DNA of 64,000 nucleotides from Chitinophaga sp. GbtcB8 (GTDB taxonomy: Bacteria > Bacteroidota > Bacteroidia > Chitinophagales > Chitinophagaceae): the NCBI RefSeq assembly GCF_019091455.1, contig NZ_JAGXJN010000027.1, positions 37,305-101,304 on the forward strand, in the 5' to 3' direction. The notes below the pieces were generated by a model, which saw only the letters and a program-made list of their open reading frames with translations, was not told where the DNA came from and did not search any database. Shown here piece after piece: positions 50,705-59,633 of the stretch. Numbering within the stretch: position 1 is the first letter of the stretch; the number at the start of each line of letters is the position of its first letter. Both the position numbers and the translations under genes were made by a program.

Positions 50705-51369
50705 ATGCCTGGCAATATCCCCCAAACTATTCGATTATACAGGATCCTGCATATAGACAACCTTTGTAACACTTTGCAATTTGGCATCTGTAATAAAAAC
50801 CATGCAAATGCAAATCCGGATTATGTGTCAATAGGTAGTGCAGATGTCATAGGCAAAAGAACCCATCATCCGGTCAAAATAAAAGATTATGGGCGTATAG
50901 GAGATTATGTTCCTTTTTATTTTACACCCTGTTCTATCATGTTATTTAATATTCTGACAGGGCATAATGTACAAAAGTGCTCTCCCGGCTCAATAGTTCA
51001 TGTGCTATGTAATATGGAATCACTCATACAGCCTGGTATCCGTTACTTCTTTACAGATGGCCAGGCAAATACGGCTATTTCTAAACATTTATACCGGTTA
51101 GAAGATCTGCAGCTAATTGATTGGGAAGTAATATCATCCGGGATTTTAAAAAAACAGAAAAAGATCCCGATAGACCCCGAAGATACCAGGCCGAATTTTT
51201 GATTCGTAATTATGTACCAGTAAACCACATTAAAGAGATAGTTGTATATGATAAAAGCTGTGCTACCTTTGCAAAGGAAGAAGTACAAAAGCTAATTTAT
51301 CAATACCTGTTTCTATTAAAAAGGCTTACTATTTCAATCGTTAAGAATGATACAATACATAACAGGTAA
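50705..51369 (+). CDS. darT: DarT-like DNA ADP-ribosyltransferase toxin, split by a -1 frame change
   Basis: DarT transfers ADP-ribose from NAD to thymidine in DNA and acts as a toxin and phage-defence effector. The upstream frame runs 50705-51202 (165 codons) and carries the N-terminal half: RLYRILHIDNLCNTLQFGI (NAD-site His), GRIGDYVPFYFTPCSIMLF and LQLIDWEVISSGILKK. From about 51154 the continuation is in the -1 frame (stop 51367-51369): TEKDPDRPRRYQAEFLIRN, then YVPVNHIKEIVVYD. The RRYQAEFL block holds the glutamate that is catalytic in studied DarT proteins. Joined through the A7 run, the product is 221 aa, a normal DarT length. The switch lies on a slippery U UUA AAA AAA C. It may be programmed frameshifting, a sequencing indel or true inactivation. 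The 3' end overlaps darG by 23 bases. The region is clearly more AT-rich than its surroundings. Confidence 0.82.
51145..51155 (+). other. Candidate -1 ribosomal frameshift (slippery) site in darT
   Basis: In the upstream darT frame the codons read ATT TTA AAA AAA CAG. T TTA AAA and A AAA AAA are both X XXY YYZ heptamers in the zero frame, and the continuation of the toxin lies exactly in the -1 frame. The A7 run (51148-51154) could also cause transcript slippage. No clear downstream stem-loop is visible. Confidence 0.55.
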
Positions 51370-52402
51370 CCTGCTTAATTCAGATGCAAGTGCTTTAGTG
51401 AATACCGTCAATACCGTTGGTGTAATGGGGAAGGGCCTGGCATTGCAGTTCAGGGAGGCTTTTCCTGTTAATTATAAAAAATACGTGGATGCCTGTAAAG
51501 CTCAACAGCTAAATATTGGAACATTATTAATAGTTCAGGATCACAATGAGTTTTTGGGAGAAAAAACAATAATCAACTTCCCTACAAAAAAGCACTGGCG
51601 TCAATCTTCTAAATACGAATATATTGAAGCCGGCCTAACAGCCCTTGTTGAGGCTATTCAGGATAATGATATACAGAGTATAGCCTTGCCCCCCCTGGGA
51701 TGCGGAAACGGGGGTTTAGACTGGCAAATAGTAAAGCCGCTTATAGAAAACCGCTTGTCAACCCTTAATTCTACTATTTATATATATGAGCCCAATAAGG
51801 CAATAAAAGAATTATTACAGCAGGAACAATCCCCAAAAAAAGAAATTATGTTAAACCCTGTAAGAGCCCAGTTTTTGTATCTGATGTTTTATTATGAGAA
51901 TTTGGGCGAACACAATAGCCTGTTTTCTGCTAATAAACTGGCCTATTTTTTACAATTGGCCGGTGAAAAAATGCAGATGGATTTTATTCCGCACCTTTTT
52001 GGTCCCTATTCTTCTAAAATAGCGGATGTTTTATATGCATTAAACGGGAAATATTTAAAAGGCTTTGAACAAAAGCAGGCAAAAGCATTTGAACCACTCT
52101 TTCTGAATCATGAAAGAAAGGAAGAGGTTGAAAACTACGTTCAAACACAATTAACCAGCGAACAAAAGGATCGGCTAAAACAGCTGCTTCAATTAATAGA
52201 TGGCTTTCAGTCAGAGCTTTCTTTAGAAGTATTAGCTTCCGTTGCATATATACTTTGCCGAAACCCCGCATATACCCCTGCAGCGGTTTTTCAGGAGATC
52301 CAGCAATGGAATGAGCGCAAAAGTGAACTGATACGTAAAGAACATGTAGATATCGCCTATAATCATCTAAAAGCACATCGCAATCTCCTGCGGTCAGCAT
52401 AG
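51347..52402 (+). CDS. darG: DarG-like antitoxin: macrodomain DNA ADP-ribosylglycohydrolase
   Basis: Antitoxin of the DarTG pair, 351 aa. The N-terminal macrodomain (~1-150) has IQYITGNLLNSDASALVNTV (~2-21), NTVGVMGKGLALQFREAFP (~20-38), and SIALPPLGCGNGGLDWQIVKPLIE (~117-140), the loops that bind ADP-ribose and remove it from thymidine. The C-terminal part (~165-351), with QFLYLMFYYENLGEHNSLFSANKLAYFLQLAGE-type segment (NKLAYFLQLAGEKMQMDF) and FGPYSSKIADVLYALNG, matches the DarG C-terminal domain that binds and blocks DarT. It starts inside the 3' end of darT, so the two are translationally linked. It is intact, unlike the toxin frame. Confidence 0.9.
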   Translation: MIQYITGNLLNSDASALVNTVNTVGVMGKGLALQFREAFPVNYKKYVDACKAQQLNIGTLLIVQDHNEFLGEKTIINFPTKKHWRQSSKYEYIEAGLTALVEAIQDNDIQSIALPPLGCGNGGLDWQIVKPLIENRLSTLNSTIYIYEPNKAIKELLQQEQSPKKEIMLNPVRAQFLYLMFYYENLGEHNSLFSANKLAYFLQLAGEKMQMDFIPHLFGPYSSKIADVLYALNGKYLKGFEQKQAKAFEPLFLNHERKEEVENYVQTQLTSEQKDRLKQLLQLIDGFQSELSLEVLASVAYILCRNPAYTPAAVFQEIQQWNERKSELIRKEHVDIAYNHLKAHRNLLRSA

Positions 52403-52617
52403 ACAGCCAATCACAAGTATCACTACTTCCGGGTAAACCCGGATATTAATCCTCCCCTGCAAAACAAGTTTTAATAATAAGGCACTTTCCTGCCATGCCT
52501 GCCCCTAATGGAATATTACCCTTCTCCTCTGGCTCAACTAGCACTTTTGTGTAGCCTGTTTTTTCATTAAATTCAACTTATTTCCGTTTAATTTTAATTT
52601 TTTCTAAATTTTTGGGT

Positions 52618-52633
52618 ATAAACAAATGTTTAT
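52618..52633. promoter_or_regulatory. Dyad upstream of gltB
   Basis: ATAAACA-AA-TGTTTAT has 7-base perfect arms and lies 52-67 bases before the annotated gltB ATG in a very AT-rich stretch, so it is a plausible operator. The rest of the 282-base spacer after darG shows no gene. A short CCGGGT/ACCCGG stem at about 52428-52441 has no T tract. Confidence 0.35.
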
Positions 52634-52684
52634 GTAAAAAATACTGCGTTCTTTTAGTATCTTTAAACCGTTCCCGAAATAATA

Positions 52685-55600
52685 ATGGTACTTCTCCCGG
52701 CCAGCAACAGCTTAAAAGGTGTAGTGTACCTGATACAAAAATTTAAACGAATGCTTGAAGTGAGAAAACAGGAAGGCCTGTATCGTCCGGAATTTGAACA
52801 TGACGCCTGCGGAACTGGTTTTACGGCCCACATTAAAGGCCGTAAGTCTCACCAGATTGTGCGGGATGCCCTGACGATGCTGGAAAACATGGAACACCGT
52901 GGTGCCTGCGGTTGTGAGCGCACTACCGGCGACGGCGCCGGTATCCTGATCCAGATGCCGCATGAATTTTTTTATGACGAGTGCCTGAAGATCGGGATTG
53001 CGCTGCCGGAATTCGGCAAATATGGCGTAGGACAGATCTTTTTCCCCAAAGAACCCCGCTGGCGCGAAGAGTGCCGCGAGATCTTTGAACGGGCGGCAGA
53101 GAAGCTTGGACTGGATATACTGGGTTACCGCAAAGTGCCGGTACGCCCCGATGGCATTGGTGAAAGCGCCCTTTCCGTAGAACCGGAAATTGAGCAGGTA
53201 TTTATTGCCTGCCCTTATCATATTGCAGACGCAGAAACGTTTGAACGCAAACTCTTCGTACTGCGTAACTATATTTCCAAAACCGTACGTAATACGGTGC
53301 CAAAAGAAAAGGCGCTGTTCTATATCTCATCCCTTTCTTACAAAACCATTGTATATAAAGGACAGCTCACCACTTACCAGGTACGCCATTATTATCCTGA
53401 CCTGAGTGATGAGAAAATGGTATCCGCCTTTGCGCTGATCCACTCCCGTTTTGCCACCAACACCTTCCCCAGCTGGCGCCTGGCCCACCCTTACCGCTAC
53501 ATTGCGCATAATGGTGAGATCAATACGCTGAAAGGGAACCTCAACTGGCTGCGTGCAGGCGAGCGGGATTTTGTAACCAGGCATTTTTCCAAAGAAGAGC
53601 TGGACATGCTGCTGCCTATTGTAGAAGAAGGCCAGTCAGACTCCGCCAGCCTGGATAATGTAATAGAGCTGCTCACCATGACAGGCCGCTCACTGCCGCA
53701 TGTAATGATGATGCTGATACCGGAAGCCTGGGATGGTAATGATGATATGGATCCGGCCAAGAAAGCATTCTATGAATACCACGCTTCTTTAATGGAACCC
53801 TGGGACGGCCCTGCTTCCATCTCCTTTACAGATGGTAAGATCATTGGCGCCACGCTGGACCGTAACGGTCTGCGCCCCAGCCGTTTTGTAGTAACCAAGG
53901 ACGACCGCGTGATCATGGCTTCAGAAGCCGGGGTACTGCCAATAGATCCTAAGAATATTAAAGAAAAAGGCCGCCTGCAGCCCGGCAAAATGTTCATAGT
54001 AAATATGGACGAGGGCCGCATTATTGGCGATGAGGAGCTGAAGCAAACCATTTGCACCCAGCAGCCTTATGCCGAGTGGCTGAATAAATACAAGATCCGC
54101 CTGGAAGAGCTGCCGGAGCCGCGCATAGCCTTTACGCACCTGGAGCACGACCAGATCTTCAAATACCAGCGCGCATTTGGTTACACCACCGAGGACCTGG
54201 ACCAGATCATTGCGCCCATGGCCCTGGACGGTAAAGAGCCCATTGGCTCTATGGGTACGGATGTGCCGCTGGCCGTGCTGAGCGATCAGCCCCAGCACCT
54301 GAGCAGCTACTTTAAACAGCTGTTTGCACAGGTAACCAACCCGCCCATTGATCCTATCCGGGAAAGGCTGGTAATGTCGCTGGCTACCTTTGTAGGTAAC
54401 AACGGCAACCTGCTGGATGAAGATCCGCTGCACTGCCATGGCCTGGCCCTGCGCCACCCGATCCTGAATAATCATGAGCTGGAAAAGATCCGCAGTATTG
54501 ATACCGGTATTTTCCAGGCTAAAACCTTACAAACATATTTTAAGGCTGATGGTAAGCCCGGCTCTTTGGAAAAAGGCCTGGCCCGTTTATGCCGCTACGC
54601 GGTAGATGCCGTGGAAGATGGTTTTGAGGTGGTGATCCTCTCTGACCGTTCTATTGATTCTGAGCACGCGCCCATTCCGTCTTTGCTGGCAGCATCCGCC
54701 GTACACCACCACCTCATCCGCAAGGGTTACCGTGGCCAGGTAGGGCTGATTGTAGAAGCCGGAGATGTATGGGAAGTACACCACTTTGCCGCCCTGTTAG
54801 GTTTTGGCGCTACTGCCATTAACCCTTACCTGGCGCTCAGCACCATCCGCGATATGAAGCTGAGTGGCAAGCTGGAAACAGAGTACGATGTGGATAAGCT
54901 GAAGAAGAACTACATCAAGGCAGTATGCGAAGGCCTGCTGAAAGTGTTCTCTAAAATGGGTATCTCTACCCTGCAGTCTTACCAGGGTGCGCAGATCTTT
55001 GAAATACTGGGTATTAATCAACAGGTAGTAGATAAATATTTTGCCGGCGCCGTATCCCGTATACAGGGCATGGGCCTGGATGAAATAGCCCGCGAAACGC
55101 TGGCAAAACACTGGATGGGTTTTGGCCGTAAGGAAACACCCGTACAGCGTTTAACCGTAGGCGGTGTATACCAGTGGAAACGGAAAGGTGAGTTCCACCT
55201 CTTTAACCCCACTACCATACACCTGCTGCAATATTCTACCCGCCAGGGCGATTACAGCCTGTTTAAAAAATATTCCAAAGCAGTAAATGAGCAGAGCGAA
55301 AAAGCCTGCACATTACGCAGCATGTTTGCTTTCAAACGCACCCGCCCCTCCGTTCCCATTGAGGAAGTGGAAGCAGCGGAGATTATCCTGAAACGTTTTG
55401 CTACCGGCGCTATGAGCTTTGGCTCTATCTCGCACGAGGCCCACTCCACCCTGGCAATTGCCATGAACCGGATTGGCGCTAAAAGCAATACCGGTGAAGG
55501 TGGTGAGGATGAGCTGCGTTATGAGCAGCTGCCCAATGGCGACAGCATGCGTTCTGCCATTAAACAGGTAGCCAGCGCCCGCTTTGGGGTTACCAGCTAC

Positions 55601-57292
55601 TACCTTACCAATGCAGATGAGCTGCAGATCAAAATGGCACAGGGCGCCAAACCCGGTGAGGGTGGCCAGCTGCCCGGCCATAAGGTGGATGACTGGATTG
55701 CAAAAGTGCGGCACTCCACCCCGGGTGTAGGCCTCATTTCCCCGCCACCACACCATGATATTTATTCTATTGAGGATCTAGCACAGCTGATCTTTGACCT
55801 GAAGAATGCTAACCGCGCCGCACGTATCAGCGTTAAGCTGGTATCTAAAGCCGGTGTAGGTACCATTGCAGCCGGTGTGGCCAAAGCCCATGCGGATGTA
55901 GTGCTGATCTCCGGTCATGATGGCGGTACCGGCGCCTCCCCGATAAGCTCTATCAAACACGCCGGTTTACCCTGGGAGCTGGGCCTGGCAGAAACACATC
56001 AGACCCTGGTGCGTAATAAGCTCCGCAGCCGCGTAGTGGTACAATCCGATGGCCAGCTGAAGACCGGCCGCGATATTGCCATTGCTACTTTGCTGGGGGC
56101 TGAGGAATGGGGCGTAGCCACTGCTGCCCTGGTAGTAGAAGGTTGCATCATGATGCGTAAGTGCCATGTGAATACCTGCCCGGTAGGGGTAGCCACACAG
56201 GATCCTGAGCTGCGCAAACGCTTTTCCGGTAATGCAGATCACGTAGTGAACCTGTTTAAATTCCTGGTTGAAGAGCTACGCGAGATCATGGCCGACCTGG
56301 GCTTCCGTACCATCAATGAAATGGTGGGCCAGGTAGAATCCCTGCAGGTGCGTGAAGGAGTGGATCACTGGAAGTATAAAACACTGGACCTCTCATCCAT
56401 CCTGTACCGCGAGCCTTCAGCTCCGGAAGTAGGGTTATACAAACAGGAAGAGCAGGACCACGGTATCAGCGAAGTGCTGGACTGGCAGCTGCTGAAAGCC
56501 GCACAGCCTGCGCTGGACAAGAAAACACGCGTGTTCCAGCAGTTCAGTGTAAAAAATACAGACCGTACCATTGGTACTATCTTAAGCAACGAAATATCCA
56601 AACGTTATAAGGGCGAAGGATTACCGGAAGATACCATTCACTTTAAATTCCAGGGCTCTGCAGGGCAAAGCTTTGGCGCCTTTAACACACGCGGCGTAAC
56701 GCTGGAGCTGGAAGGCGAAGCCAATGACTATTTTGGTAAAGGATTGTCCGGCGCCAAAATCATTGTATACCCGCACGCAGAAGCAGGTTTTAAAGCAGAG
56801 GAAAATATTATTGCCGGTAACGTAGCCTTGTATGGCGCTACCTCTGGTGAGGCCTACATCCGCGGTAAGGCAGGCGAACGTTTTTGCGTACGTAACTCCG
56901 GCGCTACCGTAGTAGTAGAAGGTACCGGCGATCACGGTTGTGAATACATGACCGGCGGCCGCGCTGTAATACTGGGCGAAACAGGCCGCAACTTTGGCGC
57001 AGGCATGAGCGGTGGTATTGCTTATGTGTATGATGTAAAAGGCACGTTTGCAGGCAGGTGTAATAAAGACATGATCGACCTGGATCCGCTGGAACAGGAA
57101 GATGTGAGCAAGCTGCACGACCTGGTCACCAAACACCACGCCTACACGAACAGTACCGTAGCCAAGTTCATATTAAAAGACTGGGAAAATCAGTTACGCC
57201 ATTTTGTAAAGGTGTTCCCGAAAGAATACAAGGCGGTGTTGAAGATTGCAACGTCTGCACCGGAAGAAAGCCAGCAGGTGAAAAAATCCTGA
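52685..57292 (+). CDS. gltB: Glutamate synthase large subunit
   Basis: Alpha subunit of glutamate synthase, 1535 aa, the normal length. It hydrolyses glutamine and uses the ammonia with 2-oxoglutarate to make glutamate. The N-terminal Ntn-type glutaminase begins after propeptide removal at Cys42 in FEHDACGTGFTA. The central domain, the FMN-binding synthase domain (with SGHDGGTGASPISSIKHAG, ~1080, and LAETHQTLV) and the C-terminal GXGXG repeat domain (GLSGAKIIVYPH, GAGMSGGIAYVYD) follow. The 3Fe-4S cluster cysteines lie in CHVNTCPVGVA (~1160-1170). The ATG at 52685 gives a 41-residue leader; ATG 52751 would give a more usual 19-residue propeptide. gltD follows 43 bases downstream. Confidence 0.97.
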   Translation: MVLLPASNSLKGVVYLIQKFKRMLEVRKQEGLYRPEFEHDACGTGFTAHIKGRKSHQIVRDALTMLENMEHRGACGCERTTGDGAGILIQMPHEFFYDECLKIGIALPEFGKYGVGQIFFPKEPRWREECREIFERAAEKLGLDILGYRKVPVRPDGIGESALSVEPEIEQVFIACPYHIADAETFERKLFVLRNYISKTVRNTVPKEKALFYISSLSYKTIVYKGQLTTYQVRHYYPDLSDEKMVSAFALIHSRFATNTFPSWRLAHPYRYIAHNGEINTLKGNLNWLRAGERDFVTRHFSKEELDMLLPIVEEGQSDSASLDNVIELLTMTGRSLPHVMMMLIPEAWDGNDDMDPAKKAFYEYHASLMEPWDGPASISFTDGKIIGATLDRNGLRPSRFVVTKDDRVIMASEAGVLPIDPKNIKEKGRLQPGKMFIVNMDEGRIIGDEELKQTICTQQPYAEWLNKYKIRLEELPEPRIAFTHLEHDQIFKYQRAFGYTTEDLDQIIAPMALDGKEPIGSMGTDVPLAVLSDQPQHLSSYFKQLFAQVTNPPIDPIRERLVMSLATFVGNNGNLLDEDPLHCHGLALRHPILNNHELEKIRSIDTGIFQAKTLQTYFKADGKPGSLEKGLARLCRYAVDAVEDGFEVVILSDRSIDSEHAPIPSLLAASAVHHHLIRKGYRGQVGLIVEAGDVWEVHHFAALLGFGATAINPYLALSTIRDMKLSGKLETEYDVDKLKKNYIKAVCEGLLKVFSKMGISTLQSYQGAQIFEILGINQQVVDKYFAGAVSRIQGMGLDEIARETLAKHWMGFGRKETPVQRLTVGGVYQWKRKGEFHLFNPTTIHLLQYSTRQGDYSLFKKYSKAVNEQSEKACTLRSMFAFKRTRPSVPIEEVEAAEIILKRFATGAMSFGSISHEAHSTLAIAMNRIGAKSNTGEGGEDELRYEQLPNGDSMRSAIKQVASARFGVTSYYLTNADELQIKMAQGAKPGEGGQLPGHKVDDWIAKVRHSTPGVGLISPPPHHDIYSIEDLAQLIFDLKNANRAARISVKLVSKAGVGTIAAGVAKAHADVVLISGHDGGTGASPISSIKHAGLPWELGLAETHQTLVRNKLRSRVVVQSDGQLKTGRDIAIATLLGAEEWGVATAALVVEGCIMMRKCHVNTCPVGVATQDPELRKRFSGNADHVVNLFKFLVEELREIMADLGFRTINEMVGQVESLQVREGVDHWKYKTLDLSSILYREPSAPEVGLYKQEEQDHGISEVLDWQLLKAAQPALDKKTRVFQQFSVKNTDRTIGTILSNEISKRYKGEGLPEDTIHFKFQGSAGQSFGAFNTRGVTLELEGEANDYFGKGLSGAKIIVYPHAEAGFKAEENIIAGNVALYGATSGEAYIRGKAGERFCVRNSGATVVVEGTGDHGCEYMTGGRAVILGETGRNFGAGMSGGIAYVYDVKGTFAGRCNKDMIDLDPLEQEDVSKLHDLVTKHHAYTNSTVAKFILKDWENQLRHFVKVFPKEYKAVLKIATSAPEESQQVKKS

Positions 57293-57335
57293 TCGTAAAA
57301 ACGCCTTGTTACTTAACAATTAAAGAATCAGAGAG

Positions 57336-58811
57336 ATGGGTAAACCAACAGGATTCCTGGAATTCACACGCGAGCTGCCGGGCAAAACAGACCCGAAGCA
57401 AAGAACGCAGCATTATAATGAGTTTGTAGAACGCTACAGCGAGCCTAAGCTGAATAACCAGGCCGCGCGTTGTATGAACTGCGGCGTACCCTTTTGCCAC
57501 AGCGGCTGCCCGCTGGGTAACGTGATCCCGGAGTTTAATGATGCAGTATATCATAAAGACTGGAAAGAAGCATATGACATTCTTTCCAGCACCAATAACT
57601 TCCCCGAATTTACCGGCCGTATATGCCCCGCGCCTTGCGAAAGTGCATGTGTACTGGGTATTAACCAGCCGCCGGTAGCTATTGAGGAAATAGAAAAGCA
57701 CATTATAGAAATTGCTTTTGATAAAGGGCTGGTGCTGGCCAAAATACCGCGTGTACGCACCGGTAAAAAAGTAGCCGTAATAGGTTCCGGCCCCGCCGGC
57801 CTGGCTGCTGCCGCACAGCTCAATTATGCCGGCCACCAGGTAACCGTGTTTGAAAGGGATGATGCCCCGGGCGGATTATTACGCTACGGCATCCCGGATT
57901 TCAAGCTGGAAAAATGGATCATCGATCGCCGTATCAAGCTAATGGAAGAAGAAGGCGTAGAGTTCCGCTGTAATGCCAATGTAGGCGTTAACGTTAGTGT
58001 GAGCGATCTGCTGCGGGAATACAATGCCATTGTGCTGGCAGGTGGTTCCACCATTCCCCGCGACCTGGCTATCCCCGGCCGTGAGCTGAATGGGGTGCAC
58101 TTTGCCATGGATTTCCTGAAACAGCAGAACAAAAGGGTAAGCAGCCGCCCTGTAGGTGCGGAAGACATTTGGGCTACCGGAAAGAATGTGGTAGTGATTG
58201 GCGGGGGCGATACCGGCTCTGACTGTGTAGGCACCTCCAACCGCCATGGTGCAGTAAGCATTGCCCAGCTGGAGCTGCTGCCCAAACCGCCGGGTGAGCG
58301 TACACCGTACATGCCCTGGCCTACCTATCCCATGGTGCTGAAAACATCTTCTTCTCACGAAGAAGGCGCTAACCGCCACTGGGCCATCGCAACCAAAGAA
58401 TTTGTGGGCGATGAGAACGGAAACCTGAAAGGCCTGAAGCTGGTGGACATTCAATGGTCCACAGGTACAGACGGCCGTCCGGGTGGATTTAAAGAAGTAC
58501 CGGGCTCTGAAAGGGAACTTCCCTGTGAGCTGGCGCTGCTGGCTATGGGTTTCACCAATCCGCAGCACACCGGTATGCTGGATGATCTGGGTGTGGAAAA
58601 AGATGAACGCGGCAATGTAAAGGCTACTGAAAAAGCGTACCAGACCTCTGTTCCCAAAGTATTTACTGCCGGCGACATGCGCCGCGGACAATCTTTGGTG
58701 GTATGGGCTATCAGTGAAGGCCGGGAGTGCGCGCGTAAAGTAGATGAGTTCCTGATGGGTACCTCCCAGCTGGAAAGCAAGGATCATTCCTTACAAGCAA
58801 TGGCTATTTGA
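57336..58811 (+). CDS. gltD: Glutamate synthase small subunit
   Basis: Beta subunit of glutamate synthase, 491 aa. It takes electrons from NAD(P)H and passes them through Fe-S clusters to the large subunit. The N-terminal 4Fe-4S cysteines are in RCMNCGVPFCHSGCPLGN (~45-62) and CPAPCESACVLG (~97-108). FAD binds at VAVIGSGPAGLAAAAQL (~146-162) and NAD(P)H at VVIGGGDTGSDCVG (~284-297). GDMRRGQSLVVWAISEGRE (~448-466) closes the FAD site. It is co-directional with gltB, 43 bases apart. A good terminator follows the gene. Confidence 0.97.
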   Translation: MGKPTGFLEFTRELPGKTDPKQRTQHYNEFVERYSEPKLNNQAARCMNCGVPFCHSGCPLGNVIPEFNDAVYHKDWKEAYDILSSTNNFPEFTGRICPAPCESACVLGINQPPVAIEEIEKHIIEIAFDKGLVLAKIPRVRTGKKVAVIGSGPAGLAAAAQLNYAGHQVTVFERDDAPGGLLRYGIPDFKLEKWIIDRRIKLMEEEGVEFRCNANVGVNVSVSDLLREYNAIVLAGGSTIPRDLAIPGRELNGVHFAMDFLKQQNKRVSSRPVGAEDIWATGKNVVVIGGGDTGSDCVGTSNRHGAVSIAQLELLPKPPGERTPYMPWPTYPMVLKTSSSHEEGANRHWAIATKEFVGDENGNLKGLKLVDIQWSTGTDGRPGGFKEVPGSERELPCELALLAMGFTNPQHTGMLDDLGVEKDERGNVKATEKAYQTSVPKVFTAGDMRRGQSLVVWAISEGRECARKVDEFLMGTSQLESKDHSLQAMAI

Positions 58812-58867
58812 TAACTTATATAAAGTTTTCTCATAAGCAGGTTTAGATTTTGTTGTAACCTTCAGCC

Positions 58868-58898
58868 GGGCTGGGTTTTTACCCGGCCCTTTCTTTTT
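58868..58898 (+). terminator. Rho-independent terminator of gltBD
   Basis: GGGCTGGGT, TTTT loop, ACCCGGCCC, then TTTCTTTTT. The nine paired positions include one wobble, 57 bases after the gltD stop. Confidence 0.88.
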
Positions 58899-58946
58899 AC
58901 CAACCTTGCCGGAGAAGTAGTATTTTTATGATATTATACTATCCCT

Positions 58947-59540
58947 ATGATCCGACTTATACCGGCCATAACCCTATTAATAGTATGTACCGCTTCCTGT
59001 ACTGTAAGCCAAAGGTCCAATAGTAAGATCCGGATGGAAACCTATCAGCCCAACCGCCAGCAAAAAAAATATAAGAACCTGCTGATCGTAGCAGAAGGCT
59101 CGCTTCTTAGCCGCACCTACATCGAGAACATTGTATGGGCCATGAAGCCCGGCCTGGAAAAAGCCAAACTTTCTTACCATTATGAGTTCCTGGGCAACCC
59201 GGAAAGGGTAAGCATAGAAAATAATCTGAAAAGAGTAATGGACGCCAACCCATCGGATGCACTTCTACACATTCGCCCAATGGCAGCCATCGGTTATACA
59301 AGATCAACAACAACCAGCTCTACCCCCAATAGCATGCCTTATGCCAGCAGCACCTCCCTGCTGCGGGCAGCCTATTCTTTTGAGCTCACAGAGGTGCAGG
59401 ATAAATTAGTATGGGGCGGCCGCCTCACTACCAACATCCCGGAATATCCCCGCAGCATTTACCCCGTTATCAGTAAAAAAATAATAGCAGAGCTGAAAGA
59501 GAACAAGCTGCTGCCCGAAATAGCAGCTGCCGCTCAGTAA
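58947..59540 (+). CDS. Predicted lipoprotein of unknown function
   Basis: Protein of 197 aa, not assigned to a family. The leader MIRLIPAITLLIVCTASC ends in a lipobox-like TASC (Cys ~18). The mature part has an alternating strand/helix pattern (YKNLLIVAEGSLLSRTYIENIVW, then HYEFLG, DALLHIRPMAAIGYTRST) with a Ser/Thr-rich insert (RSTTTSSTPNSMPYASSTS, ~117-135) and a final strand KLVWGGRLTTNIPEYPRS. The shape suggests a Rossmann-like or flavodoxin-like surface domain, but that is a guess. It lies between gltBD and the second unknown exported-protein gene, with no clear operon signal. Confidence 0.65.
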   Translation: MIRLIPAITLLIVCTASCTVSQRSNSKIRMETYQPNRQQKKYKNLLIVAEGSLLSRTYIENIVWAMKPGLEKAKLSYHYEFLGNPERVSIENNLKRVMDANPSDALLHIRPMAAIGYTRSTTTSSTPNSMPYASSTSLLRAAYSFELTEVQDKLVWGGRLTTNIPEYPRSIYPVISKKIIAELKENKLLPEIAAAAQ

Positions 59541-59633
59541 GCTTTAACGGCATAAACCGTTCATCAGCAGGCACAAATAGGCGGTTAAGCTATTTACAGG
59601 AACAGCCTGCCGCTTAGTAGCTAATTTTACAAC

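Noticed and set aside
51121..51369. Independent small gene in the DarT -1 frame
   Set aside because: It begins with TTG inside darT and encodes exactly the missing C-terminal part of DarT, so it is the continuation of that gene.
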